In this document: positions 54,188 through 63,760 of the stretch, in pieces
Layout of the letters: the number at the start of each line of letters is the position of its first letter
Numbering within the stretch: position 1 is the first letter of the stretch
DNA from: Mariniflexile sp044335535
GTDB taxonomy: Bacteria > Bacteroidota > Bacteroidia > Flavobacteriales > Flavobacteriaceae
Length of the DNA stretch: 64,000 nt
Reading direction: 5' to 3'
NCBI RefSeq assembly: GCF_044335535.1
Contig: NZ_JBIQVZ010000002.1
Location: 496,001-560,000, forward strand
The notes under the pieces: model-generated
Told to the model about the DNA's origin: nothing
Databases searched by the model: none
What the model saw: only the letters and a program-made list of their open reading frames with translations
Translations under genes and position numbers: made by a program

Positions 54188-54232
54188 ATTCATGAATAAC
54201 AAAAATTTTGATTTAGCCATTTTTTTCAATTT

Positions 54233-55834
54233 TTATAAATTTGTTTTACCCTCATTAATCTCTTTTTCTAATTTCCCACCTGACCATTTTACAATTAACT
54301 TAAGCGGCACATTTGTAATTATCATAATTAAAGGTTTTTCCTTTACGCTTTTTCTTTTCCTGCAAAGTATATCTACACTGCCATTTATGCCATAAGGATA
54401 GTGTTTAATCCCATATTCATCAGTCAGATTAACATCAATTAATAGTTCATTATTTTGAATATTAGGACGAATACCAAATACGTATTCAAATAAAACATTG
54501 ATTGGGGCTAAACCAGTCCAACCAACAAAATTTGAATGGTCATTCCCTTGTACTTTATCTGGTGAATAGTTTTCCCAAAGAGTATTTGTTTTGTTAAATA
54601 CTTCCACTACATTATTCACATGATTAAATGCTATTTGGTAAGCTAAAGAATCAAACTCATATTTTGTTAGTCCTCTCAATACCATATAGTTTGTTGGTGC
54701 CCAAACAGCTCCATTCCAGTAACCTCCATTTGAATTAAAATTTGGATCATCGGCAGCTAAAGTTGGCACTCTGTGTTTTCGTTCAAACATTGATGTGTCT
54801 TGTAAATGTTTCACTAAAACATCTATTCTGTTTTTTGGAACTGAACCAGCCAATAGCCCCCAGTATGAAGCGATACTTTTTGTATTGCTCAATTCTCCAT
54901 TTCTGAAACGATCAAAATAATACTTTTTCGAATCGTCCCACATAAAATTATTTATTTGGTCTGAGAGCTTGTCTCTTTGATTTTTCACAAAATCAACATC
55001 AAGCTCACGGCCCAATACTTTGGCCATCTCAATAAGAATATTTGCTGCAAATACTTCTTGAAACGAAATATCAATCCAAGACATAAAGCCATGGCTAAAT
55101 TCGGCATTATAGTTCTCTGGAACGCGTTGTTGATTGTCCATCCCACAGCCCCAGCCACTTGAATAATAAGTACCATCAGGCCATGTGCGATACGTTGAAT
55201 ACCAATCGAAATACGCTAAAAGAACTGGAAAAACATTTTTTAGCCGTTCTATATCATTAAAATTTTTAAAATATTCCCACTCGGCCCATGGCATAATATC
55301 TGGCCCTGTACTTGATGGGTCAAAACGTTCAAAAACATCTGTTCCATCTGATTCTCTAATCTCCCTACAAATAAATCCATCTGGATGTTGTTTTGCATAG
55401 AAATTATTCAATGTATTCTGAAAATTGAAAGCTGCTTTGGCGTATTTTCCAAACATAGTCATATAGGAACAATCCCACATAAAAATATCGCCGTTAAATG
55501 CCGGGTCAATATATGGTGATATAAAGCCATTTTCATTATTAACCTGCTTAAGATTTGAAAAGGCTATTTCCCATGTTTTCCAATAGCATTTTATCACATC
55601 TGGTCGTTTACTCCATATAGGTTCTGGTAGTTTCTCCCTGCTACTTTGAAATGATGGGGGCAATGTAGTATCCGGCGCAATAGTTTTAAAAATATTCTGT
55701 TTGACCAGTTCATTTTTTACATAAGTTGGATAATAAGGTTGGGAATAACTTTTAAAAGAATAAAAGAAAGTCAGAACTCCAATTAAAGAAATTCTCCATA
55801 ATGAATAAATCAATTTGTTTGTCATATTTTTCAT
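54233..55834 (-). CDS. Secreted (alpha/alpha)6-barrel glycosidase, GH63/MGH1-like
   Basis: About 533 aa from ATG 55834 (MKNMTNKLIYSLW), signal peptide; the frame continues to 55891 without added homology. IFMWDCSYMTMFGKYAKAAFN, HPDGFICREI, CGMDNQQRVPENY and GGYWNGAVWAPTNYMVLRGL are typical of the MGH1-like/GH63-type domain that includes alpha-glucosidases and mannosylglycerate hydrolases. The final stretch is a beta-sandwich. It is one gene of the minus-strand pectin-type cluster. Confidence 0.85.
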   Translation of the reverse strand: MKNMTNKLIYSLWRISLIGVLTFFYSFKSYSQPYYPTYVKNELVKQNIFKTIAPDTTLPPSFQSSREKLPEPIWSKRPDVIKCYWKTWEIAFSNLKQVNNENGFISPYIDPAFNGDIFMWDCSYMTMFGKYAKAAFNFQNTLNNFYAKQHPDGFICREIRESDGTDVFERFDPSSTGPDIMPWAEWEYFKNFNDIERLKNVFPVLLAYFDWYSTYRTWPDGTYYSSGWGCGMDNQQRVPENYNAEFSHGFMSWIDISFQEVFAANILIEMAKVLGRELDVDFVKNQRDKLSDQINNFMWDDSKKYYFDRFRNGELSNTKSIASYWGLLAGSVPKNRIDVLVKHLQDTSMFERKHRVPTLAADDPNFNSNGGYWNGAVWAPTNYMVLRGLTKYEFDSLAYQIAFNHVNNVVEVFNKTNTLWENYSPDKVQGNDHSNFVGWTGLAPINVLFEYVFGIRPNIQNNELLIDVNLTDEYGIKHYPYGINGSVDILCRKRKSVKEKPLIMIITNVPLKLIVKWSGGKLEKEINEGKTNL

Positions 55835-55966
55835 TTTACATTGACCATAACGTTTATGTATGATTAGTTGTGATGCGAGAGAAGCTAGCAAACGAGCAAC
55901 TAACTTTGGGGAACAAGGCTAGTGCTTTTCATAGGATACATTGTGGTGTGCATGATGGTTAATAGT

Positions 55967-57532
55967 TTACTCAATTACCCGAAGTTGGTTATCTTCCTTT
56001 GGAATCATTTTGAACTCGGCAAAATCTTTTAAAATTATTTGTTGGGTATTCAGATTATTAGGTAATTTGAGTTTATATAGGTCAATACTTTTAACATCAT
56101 AAAATACTAAAGCTGGCCTAAAGTCACTCTCTTCTAATTTTAAGAGTACATTTTTCATTTTAATACCTGTTGCATGGCGTACATAAATCCCCCATGCTGG
56201 AAGCTCACCAAACATTGAAAATTCAGGATAATCTTTAATTTTCTCAGGAAATTGATTTAGTCTGCTCAAAGGGAAATATGCCTGCCCCTTAGATGCTCGC
56301 CCAGGATAGGTGATTTCAATATTCTCAAGAAGAACATTCTGCACATAATGTTCTGGAATTCCAGTAATGGAAGATGGTATGGTATTGTGATGTCCATATT
56401 CCATAGCACGAATATCGTAGTCCATGTCCGGACGACCAAATGGAACCTTAACCTTCATATTGGTTATGTGAATGTTTCTAATAATTCCAGGTTTTTCCCC
56501 TCCGCGATATCCTAGGCGAATAAAAATAGCATTTCCTGTGTTTTCTGCAATGACATTTGAAACCTTGATATCTTCAATGATTCCACCATCAACAGATTCA
56601 AGTGCTACCGCTGAACGGAATGTATCAAATACCTTAATATTGTTTATGGTAATGTTTTTAAAACCTCCGTACGAAGCGGTTCCAAATTTTATAGCACTGG
56701 CTCCTGAGCGGATTGTGCAATTCGCTATATAAATAGAATCATTATAAAAGCCTGGATAATATGATTTTAAACAGATGCCATCATCTGCTGAATTAACATC
56801 ACAATTAGTGACCCTAACATTTCTGGAGTCTGTAATGTCCATTCCGTCATTATTCCAATACGCTCGGTTATAAATAGTTAAACTATCCAATGTTAGGTTG
56901 TTACATAACTCAAATGACAAACCCCAGCAAGCTGAATTCTTGCAGCTTATTTTTGAAATATTAACAGTATTACAAGTTGAAAAACGAATGAGTTTTGGCC
57001 TCATTTTCTCATTGGGTCTGTTTAACAAGGTAGAGTAATCAGGGTCAATGACAATACCTGCATGATGAAGACTGTCAATGTTTATAGCAAGTGCTCTGCC
57101 CTGTCCATCTATGGTTCCTTTTCCTGAAATTGAGATATTATCAGCTTTATATGCGACTATAAGAGCCAATTGAGAGTTATCATCTTTTTTTGGACTTTCT
57201 GGCCGCCCCTTCATTTCCAAACTGGCATAATGTCTGGGGTTTGTACTTCCTAATAAGATTGCATTTTCATTTAAATGTAGTTCCACATTGCTTTTCATTT
57301 CAAAAGTTCCCGTAAGGTATTTGCCTTTAGGTACAATTACCTTCCCCCCATTATTTTCGGAAGCAAAATCTATTGCTTTTTGAATGGCTTCTGTATTGAG
57401 TGTTTTTCCGTCACCTATTGCACCAAAATTTACGATTAGGTATTCCTTTTTTTCTTGTCCAAAGGAATAAATGCAGTTCAATCCAATAAATGAAACTGAC
57501 AAAAAGAGTGCTTGTAGTTGTTTTTTGTACAT
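55967..57532 (-). CDS. GH28-family polygalacturonase-like enzyme with an altered active-site motif
   Basis: 521 aa, signal peptide ending near YSFGQ. Right-handed beta-helix: FGAIGDGKTLNTEAIQKAI opens the domain, YWNNDGMDITDS (Asn228-Asp229) and SADDGICLKS (Asp250-Asp251) supply acidic catalytic residues. Where canonical polygalacturonases carry the GHG motif, this one reads SGASAIKFGTASYGG, without His. The RIK position is IFIRLG. So it is GH28-like with a changed substrate subsite, as in rhamnogalacturonan- or side-chain-acting members. Central enzyme of the cluster. Confidence 0.87.
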   Translation of the reverse strand: MYKKQLQALFLSVSFIGLNCIYSFGQEKKEYLIVNFGAIGDGKTLNTEAIQKAIDFASENNGGKVIVPKGKYLTGTFEMKSNVELHLNENAILLGSTNPRHYASLEMKGRPESPKKDDNSQLALIVAYKADNISISGKGTIDGQGRALAINIDSLHHAGIVIDPDYSTLLNRPNEKMRPKLIRFSTCNTVNISKISCKNSACWGLSFELCNNLTLDSLTIYNRAYWNNDGMDITDSRNVRVTNCDVNSADDGICLKSYYPGFYNDSIYIANCTIRSGASAIKFGTASYGGFKNITINNIKVFDTFRSAVALESVDGGIIEDIKVSNVIAENTGNAIFIRLGYRGGEKPGIIRNIHITNMKVKVPFGRPDMDYDIRAMEYGHHNTIPSSITGIPEHYVQNVLLENIEITYPGRASKGQAYFPLSRLNQFPEKIKDYPEFSMFGELPAWGIYVRHATGIKMKNVLLKLEESDFRPALVFYDVKSIDLYKLKLPNNLNTQQIILKDFAEFKMIPKEDNQLRVIE

Positions 57533-57891
57533 GTCAATAATTTAAAATGTTTGAGTTTTAATGGGCATGCAGGCTTCACTTTTTTAGAACAATGTTAAAT
57601 TCAACAATTTTTGATCAATTTCATCGGTTTGGGGGAAGAATTCTTTTCCCAAACTGCTTTTATACACTTTAGGAGGTAGGTTTCCCAAAGATGAATAAGG
57701 CTATTTATAATTATAATCTTCCATCCATTTACTAGTCAATTTTCTTACTTGATGCAGCTCGTTGAACCAATAGGCGTCAAGGACATCTTCTCTGTAAAAT
57801 CTGTTTAAACCATCCAAAAATGCATTTTGTACCAATTTGCCCGGCTTGTATATATTGTATTTTCTATTTTATTATTTGTCATTTGAAGATA
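57533..57891. other. 359-bp gap containing an IS3 transposase remnant
   Basis: Most of the gap is the decayed C-terminal end of an IS3-family transposase (57584-57847, minus). Nothing else recognisable. Confidence 0.75.
57584..57847 (-). pseudogene. IS3-family transposase (orfB) C-terminal remnant
   Basis: Minus-strand translation reads KPGKLVQNAFLDGLNRFYRE, VLDAYWFNELHQVRKLTSKW, MEDYNYK, stop, PYSSLGNLPPKVYKSSLG. This is the rve integrase-core end of IS3 transposases (VQNAFxExFN..., WMEDYNxxRPHxSLGxLxP), with a TAG stop where the conserved Arg would be. The 5' part, orfA and terminal inverted repeats are not seen. It shows that the pectin cluster has been rearranged between the GH28 and FAD-oxidoreductase genes. 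Confidence 0.85.
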
Positions 57892-59535
57892 TTATTTCTT
57901 TCCAATTATTTCTTTCCAATTATTTGGAATTTTTAGAATCTGTTTATTATAAATAAGCATTTCTCCTAAAGTACTATACGGCACATCTTGAAGAGAAATA
58001 TTGTCATCTATAGCAATAGCCGCAGCAACTCCTGTACTTTGCCCCAACATCATAAAAGTTGGAACAATTCTGATGCTACCATATCCTACATAACTGGATG
58101 AAAGACAGGTAGGAGTAATTATATTGGTGCATTCTCGTTTCTTTGGTATCGTAGCCCTATAGGAAATTTTAAAAGGTTTCCAGTTTTTATTGTCTCCTAC
58201 TTGGGTGAATCCCTCATTGTAGGCATAACCATTTTTTACAATTCTTCGCGCATGATGCATATCAGGAGGCCACCAAGCAATTGCGACAGGGTCAGAAACT
58301 GTATCAAGCGTATTAATATTTGTATTGTGTTCAGTAATAATATAATCAGATACCATGCGTCTTGCACTTCTAATATATAAGCGTCGGGGCCAATGTCCAT
58401 TATCCGTGAATTCATCTTTGGGTAATCCCCACCCTTCCCAATTGGCTCTTGTAAGGCTATCTATACTAGCATCATTTTGCAAAAACCAAAGTAGTCCCAT
58501 AGTAAAATCACGGTGATACTGAACGATGCTATCTTGTGTTTTATAGTTACCTGTTGGATACTGCCAATTTTCACCATAAAGATTGGCTGAAAGATCATGC
58601 CAACTGCCAACATCTGTTTTTCCATTGTGACGATAGGGGTCTGGCTTAAATAGTACGCCTCCTTTTTTTAAATACCTCCTATAAATTTCATACCAGTCAG
58701 AATTATAGGTTTTTGGTTTTGTAATTGGAATACAATTGTTCTTTTCTTTTGTTAAGCACATCCTATAACAGAAACCTTGTATGAACTTACTAGGGTCGCC
58801 ATGCTTTCCTAACTTTCCATTTTGAATTGTTTTAATAAGCCCACTTGTTGAATCACCCTCAATGATATACGGATCTACTTTCACTAAAAATTGCTTAAAC
58901 TTATTTTCTCCTTGCACCCCATTTATAGTTTCTCCATATTTTGTATTTCCTTCACGAATTGTTTCAGTTGTAATTCCTGAAAAATGAAGCAAATACCCTT
59001 CAATGGAAGCATCAATAAAAACTTTTGCTTCTATTTCTACCCCATTTTCTAGAATCACCTTTGTTATCTTATTCCCTACTTTTACAACTCCATTTTGTTC
59101 TTTTATCCGACTTTTTCTTATGATTGTAATGTTCCTTTCCTTATCGAGCATTTGTTCAATTATTCTTTCAGCGACAGAAGGTTCATATTTTGAGTACCAA
59201 TCAGGGTTGTCAAATTCAGGTTCTAGTCCATAATATTTTTCAACAGCAATATAAAACTCACGCGCTATTCCCCCAATAACACAAGCACTACCAAAACCAA
59301 TATCCCTTGCGATGCCTTCGACCAACATTCCACCTACATGACCGGTTGGTTCAATAAGGACCACTTTTTTTCCTAATCTAGATGCTTGAATTGCTGCGGT
59401 AAATCCTGCTTCACTTCCTCCAAGAATGCATATATCAGTATCAAATTTACTACCTGTTGTCTGAAAGCTGTGCCCAACCTCCACGAGGCATGCAAGCATT
59501 ATAAAATAAATTATTAAAATTTTAGTATTTATCAT
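57892..59535 (-). CDS. Secreted FAD-dependent oxidoreductase (FAD_oxidored family)
   Basis: 547 aa with a signal peptide (ending near VGHSF). The dinucleotide motif ICILGGSEAGFTAAIQASRLG with VVLIEPTGHVGGMLVEG is the PF12831-type flavoprotein start. It is common in secreted form in Bacteroidota polysaccharide clusters; the role is unclear. A 14-bp tandem duplication (57891-57918) forms the last codons and the stop. Confidence 0.85.
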   Translation of the reverse strand: MINTKILIIYFIMLACLVEVGHSFQTTGSKFDTDICILGGSEAGFTAAIQASRLGKKVVLIEPTGHVGGMLVEGIARDIGFGSACVIGGIAREFYIAVEKYYGLEPEFDNPDWYSKYEPSVAERIIEQMLDKERNITIIRKSRIKEQNGVVKVGNKITKVILENGVEIEAKVFIDASIEGYLLHFSGITTETIREGNTKYGETINGVQGENKFKQFLVKVDPYIIEGDSTSGLIKTIQNGKLGKHGDPSKFIQGFCYRMCLTKEKNNCIPITKPKTYNSDWYEIYRRYLKKGGVLFKPDPYRHNGKTDVGSWHDLSANLYGENWQYPTGNYKTQDSIVQYHRDFTMGLLWFLQNDASIDSLTRANWEGWGLPKDEFTDNGHWPRRLYIRSARRMVSDYIITEHNTNINTLDTVSDPVAIAWWPPDMHHARRIVKNGYAYNEGFTQVGDNKNWKPFKISYRATIPKKRECTNIITPTCLSSSYVGYGSIRIVPTFMMLGQSTGVAAAIAIDDNISLQDVPYSTLGEMLIYNKQILKIPNNWKEIIGKK

Positions 59536-59657
59536 TTGTCAATAATTGTTTAAATATGTTAGCAGCCCATTCCTTAATCTACTAGTAGCTTCATACTCTC
59601 AGCATTGTATTCAAATGCAAGTCACTTGCTTCAAAAGCTACAAAACTTATATAAAAA

Positions 59658-60467
59658 CTACCTTTTAAAATGAATTGCCATATAAAGTAATTGAAACTTT
59701 ATCGAATTAGACCAGTATGCCCAATCATGTCCACCAGGACGTACGATAAAATCGTGTGGTATATTTCTATATAGAAGTTGTTGATGTAGATTTTTATTTA
59801 CCTCGAAAAAGAAATCCTCAGTTCCACAATCTAAAATAATTTCAAGTGCATTTGGCTTTAGTAAATATAACATATTAATTACAGTGTTCCTCTCCCAGTT
59901 TTCAGTAAATTTGGAATAGGATCCAAGTCGTTTTTCAATATCCCAACTATTGGGAAATGGCCTAATATCTACACCTCCACTCATACTCCCTACTGCACTA
60001 TAGATGTCTTGATGCCTAAACGCTAAATATAAAGCTCCATGACCTCCCATACTCAATCCAACTATTGCCCTGCCATTTCTGTCCCTGATAGTATTGTATT
60101 TCGAATCGATAGCATTAACCAATTCTGCTGAAATAAAAGTTTCATATTTTGAAGAAGTATCTATTGGACTATCAAAATACCAACTGGTACTACCTCCATC
60201 TGGACATACTATAATAATATTGAAGCTATCTGCATATTCCTTAATTCCTTCAACTTTCTTAATCCAATCACTATAGTTTCCATTTGCTCCATGTAACAGA
60301 TAAACCACTGGTAACATACCAGTTGAAGAATCTTTTTCAGGTGTTATGACTACGGTTTTTATATTTTTTTGCATTGATATGCTATAAACCTGTAGAGTAT
60401 CAACATTAGCTCCTTGACAAACAGAAAAAACAACTACGACAAAAAAAACACTTATATAGTTTTTCAC
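59658..60467 (-). CDS. Secreted esterase of the esterase-D/feruloyl-esterase type
   Basis: 269 aa, signal ending near SVCQG. Oxyanion loop VVYLLHGANGNYSDW, nucleophile GLSMGGHGAL with Ser139, acid in DCGTEDFFFE and His in PGGHDWAYW give a full alpha/beta-hydrolase triad. Likely removes acyl groups (acetyl, feruloyl or methyl) from the cluster's polysaccharide. Confidence 0.9.
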   Translation of the reverse strand: MKNYISVFFVVVVFSVCQGANVDTLQVYSISMQKNIKTVVITPEKDSSTGMLPVVYLLHGANGNYSDWIKKVEGIKEYADSFNIIIVCPDGGSTSWYFDSPIDTSSKYETFISAELVNAIDSKYNTIRDRNGRAIVGLSMGGHGALYLAFRHQDIYSAVGSMSGGVDIRPFPNSWDIEKRLGSYSKFTENWERNTVINMLYLLKPNALEIILDCGTEDFFFEVNKNLHQQLLYRNIPHDFIVRPGGHDWAYWSNSIKFQLLYMAIHFKR

Positions 60468-60644
60468 TTTTTCATTTATATTAATTTAACAAAATTTTTT
60501 ATTGACATAATATCTTTTTAAGTTTCTAAAATTTTGATAAACGCCATTTTTTGAAACTAAATGAAATTCCTAAAAAACTAACAACATAGTTAATAACCCT
60601 TTACTTTTACCAAATTTTAGATTGGTCAGAAAGTCACTTATTTA

Positions 60645-61967
60645 CTAGTTTTCCTTTATTTCGACTGTTACTTCAGTAGAAAGCTGACTCGCAAGTTTCG
60701 TCACATAATTAGTGAAATAGGTCGAATCCTTAAAATTTGGATCTTGACTCAGTTCCCAACCAGCTACACCATAATAACTGATGGGTTCACCATTTTCTAC
60801 CTTTAATTTTGCAAGATAGGAATCTGTGAGTTGTCCCTCTTTAGGAGCTGCCATGTACCCATTATACCCCTTCTTGGGAACAATGATTGCTGTCCCTAAA
60901 ATCCATTGGCGATTATAGGTTAGAGAATCATGTTGAATAAGACAAATGAAATTCCCAACCTTTATTTCCTTCAATGGTTTTCTGTTGTTAATATTAGACA
61001 GCCCTACTAGTAATAAATCTTCTTTTTTCAAACCTTCCATCTTAACCGTGTTTTTATACCCATAAATACCTGGCCAAATGGAAGTTACTTCTTGTGCCCT
61101 ATAAACTTTCCCAGAAGAAGATCTCCAATTCTGATAATCATAACTTAAAACGGAATTAATAGGTCCATTCTCAACAATTTTAAAAATTGTTTTTTCAATA
61201 TTACTAAGAGTGTCTTTTGATAAGATGCCTAATCTTTCAATTTTATTTCCTGAAAGTAGTGCGAATCCTCCAAGGCCTATAGAATTACCTACCGGAAAAA
61301 TGTCTCTCCCCCAATAGTGCATAACGTGGTAATTATCTTTTAATACCCCAACACTGTCCACTCCAACATTACTTGGCGTAATTTCAGCGTTTTTCTTTCC
61401 AAAAATATCGATGGCATTCCTGCCATCTAGGTAATGCCTAAATGCTACTTTATCATTTTCCCACATAGGGCCATCGGTTTGGTATTTTTGAAATCCCAAT
61501 GCCGCAGGAACTTGGTTTGCAAGTAATATCTCTTCATTGGCCGGCTTTGCAAGTTTGTCCCTGCTTTCTCTTTTTCTAAACCTAACATTCGTTTTTACAG
61601 GAAATTCTGGAATAGTACTAACCCAAAAAAGTTGAACCATTTTGTTTTCTTTAGCCGCTAAGTTTATAACAAAGAAAAGTTGGTCCCAAACCTCGTCGCC
61701 GTTAAGATCATTAACTTGTGATGGAATGGTATCCTTTCCACTGATCAAAAGTGGAAAATGATTTAAACTGTAGTCTTTCTTAAACTCGTCTCTATCAATA
61801 CATATGGCCTTATCTGTCAAATCTATTATGGAACTGTTTGTTAAATATAGGGTTTGAACCACATCACTTTCTCCATTACACCCAAAAAAGAGGAGGAATA
61901 CTCCTAAAAACACTAATGATAGTAAATCTTTGTATTGGTATCTGCTTATAAAATATAAACCAGCCAT
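60645..61967 (-). CDS. DUF4861 lipoprotein
   Basis: About 440 aa from ATG 61967 (MAGLYFISRYQYKDLLSLVF) with lipobox LFFGC; the frame extends to 62048 but the extension would spoil the leader. DRDEFKKDYSLNHFPLL, LNGDEVWDQLFFVINLAAKE, NWRSSSGKVYRAQEVTSIWPG and VAGWELSQDPNF match the DUF4861 family, frequent beside unsaturated-uronyl hydrolases and pectin enzymes. Activity unknown; a role on uronic-acid-containing oligosaccharides is likely. Confidence 0.82.
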   Translation of the reverse strand: MAGLYFISRYQYKDLLSLVFLGVFLLFFGCNGESDVVQTLYLTNSSIIDLTDKAICIDRDEFKKDYSLNHFPLLISGKDTIPSQVNDLNGDEVWDQLFFVINLAAKENKMVQLFWVSTIPEFPVKTNVRFRKRESRDKLAKPANEEILLANQVPAALGFQKYQTDGPMWENDKVAFRHYLDGRNAIDIFGKKNAEITPSNVGVDSVGVLKDNYHVMHYWGRDIFPVGNSIGLGGFALLSGNKIERLGILSKDTLSNIEKTIFKIVENGPINSVLSYDYQNWRSSSGKVYRAQEVTSIWPGIYGYKNTVKMEGLKKEDLLLVGLSNINNRKPLKEIKVGNFICLIQHDSLTYNRQWILGTAIIVPKKGYNGYMAAPKEGQLTDSYLAKLKVENGEPISYYGVAGWELSQDPNFKDSTYFTNYVTKLASQLSTEVTVEIKEN

Positions 61968-62110
61968 ATCTTTAGTTATTAAACCTTTTATTACAAATAT
62001 TGTTTCTTTGACAGCACTTAAAATTATCTTCGTTCTAAACATTATCAAATTTGTTATTGTTTATATATGTATTGTGTTACTTTTTGCCATTAGTTAATAA
62101 CAATAGCGTC

Positions 62111-63565
62111 CTAATTTCCACTTCGTGTAGCATCAATCCATTTATCAGTTCTGAAAGATGAAGCGGGTAAAAGATTAGTGTCATAAAGGGTTCCAATTGT
62201 CCAGTTACACCATGCATATCTAACCGCTACAGGATTAGGTACCATACTGCTTTTAACAAATACATTCTTTCGATCCACTATTTTGGCATTGGCAGGGTAA
62301 AACACTTTATCATCTCCTGCAATTTCAAATCCTGATAGCTCATCATAACAATACAAACCTGTCTCAGCATTTTTAAATTTAAGAATTATACCCTCATCCT
62401 TTAATTCTAGTGAATCATATACAGGAGAGGCATAATCTATTGATTTATACCCATAAGTTTGGTTAAGGGCATTAAACAATAATCTGTCCGCAATTTCCTT
62501 TTTCTTAGGCGGGTGAATGCAATTTTCTTCTCCGATGTCCATGGCAATAGCAATGCCTGAATTTGGAATTTTATCTAGACATTGCAACTGTGTTTCTCTG
62601 ATAAATGCACTATTGTCATTTTCTTGAAATACCTCATTATTTCCATATAAATATGGGGCGATTTGTACATAATAAAATGGAAAATCACCTATATCCCAAC
62701 GTAATCGCCAATCTTTTACCATGGCTGGAAAAAGTTTTTCATAATTCTCAGGTTCATTACGGTTAGACTCACCTTGGTACCACAATACACCTTTTATAGT
62801 ATATGGTATCAATGGATTAATCATTGAGTTAAATAATGCCGTAGGAATATGATTTGTTCCTTTTGTAATATCTACATGGTCTAAATTAATATTTTGATAA
62901 GAACTCATTGCCTCTTTACTTATCCACGCTTGGACCGAACTACCTCCCCAAGAAGTATGTATCAGACCCACAGGACAATCCAAAATTTCCTGAAGTTGCT
63001 GACCAAAGAAATAAGCCACAGCACTAAAGCTCGAAACACTACTTGGAGATGCCTGTTCCCAGCCAGTAAATTTTTCGACGTCTCGCAATGGCACCAATGA
63101 ACCTATTCTGTCAACAGTAAAAAGCCGTAAATTGGCATTATTGGATTTCGCTATAGCCATTGTAGAACCGAATGTTGGTTGCCCTTCATAGCCCATTATA
63201 GGCTGTTGCATATTAGATTGACCAGAACATAGCCAAACTTCTCCAAATAATATATTTTCTAATCTAATTTCTGAAGTTTCACTTTTAATAGTAATAGTTT
63301 GAGGGTCTTTGCTACTAGTTGTTTTTACATCAATACGCCAACTACCATCTTTATTCGCTTGAATGTTAAGTGGCTCATCTAACCAAGTAGTATTTATCTT
63401 GAATTTCTCATTAGGCTCAGCCCAGCCCCAAAGCGCAATTGTAGTATTGCGCTGTAAAACCATATTCGATGACACAATAGCAGGAAGTTTAACCTCTGCT
63501 TTAATTGATTCTACAAATAGTAAAAAAAATACTGCTAATAAGTAAATTAGTTTAACTCTTCTCAT
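62111..63565 (-). CDS. Sialate O-acetylesterase-like (SASA) enzyme
   Basis: About 484 aa from ATG 63565 (MRRVKLIYLLAVFFLLFV), with signal peptide; the open frame upstream to 63652 shows no homology. LPAIVSSNMVLQRNTTIALWG and FGEVWLCSGQSNMQQPI (catalytic Ser in GQSNM), then GVLWYQGESNRNEPENY and FPFYYVQIAPY, are the family's standard blocks. In pectin clusters it removes acetyl groups from the polymer or oligomers. Confidence 0.9.
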   Translation of the reverse strand: MRRVKLIYLLAVFFLLFVESIKAEVKLPAIVSSNMVLQRNTTIALWGWAEPNEKFKINTTWLDEPLNIQANKDGSWRIDVKTTSSKDPQTITIKSETSEIRLENILFGEVWLCSGQSNMQQPIMGYEGQPTFGSTMAIAKSNNANLRLFTVDRIGSLVPLRDVEKFTGWEQASPSSVSSFSAVAYFFGQQLQEILDCPVGLIHTSWGGSSVQAWISKEAMSSYQNINLDHVDITKGTNHIPTALFNSMINPLIPYTIKGVLWYQGESNRNEPENYEKLFPAMVKDWRLRWDIGDFPFYYVQIAPYLYGNNEVFQENDNSAFIRETQLQCLDKIPNSGIAIAMDIGEENCIHPPKKKEIADRLLFNALNQTYGYKSIDYASPVYDSLELKDEGIILKFKNAETGLYCYDELSGFEIAGDDKVFYPANAKIVDRKNVFVKSSMVPNPVAVRYAWCNWTIGTLYDTNLLPASSFRTDKWIDATRSGN

Positions 63566-63760
63566 AATTATTATTGTTATGTTTTTAATTACGGTATCAT
63601 GCCTAATATTATAAGCTTCTTCTTTGTTATTTTTTGAAACACAATAAGACAACTATCTATTTCAATATGGGTTCTTCATGATCTTTGCCAAATTATTTAG
63701 TTGTTTAACAACCTATACTCCTGAAATAAACCATTTTTGTTCCAATAAGCTATACCTATT

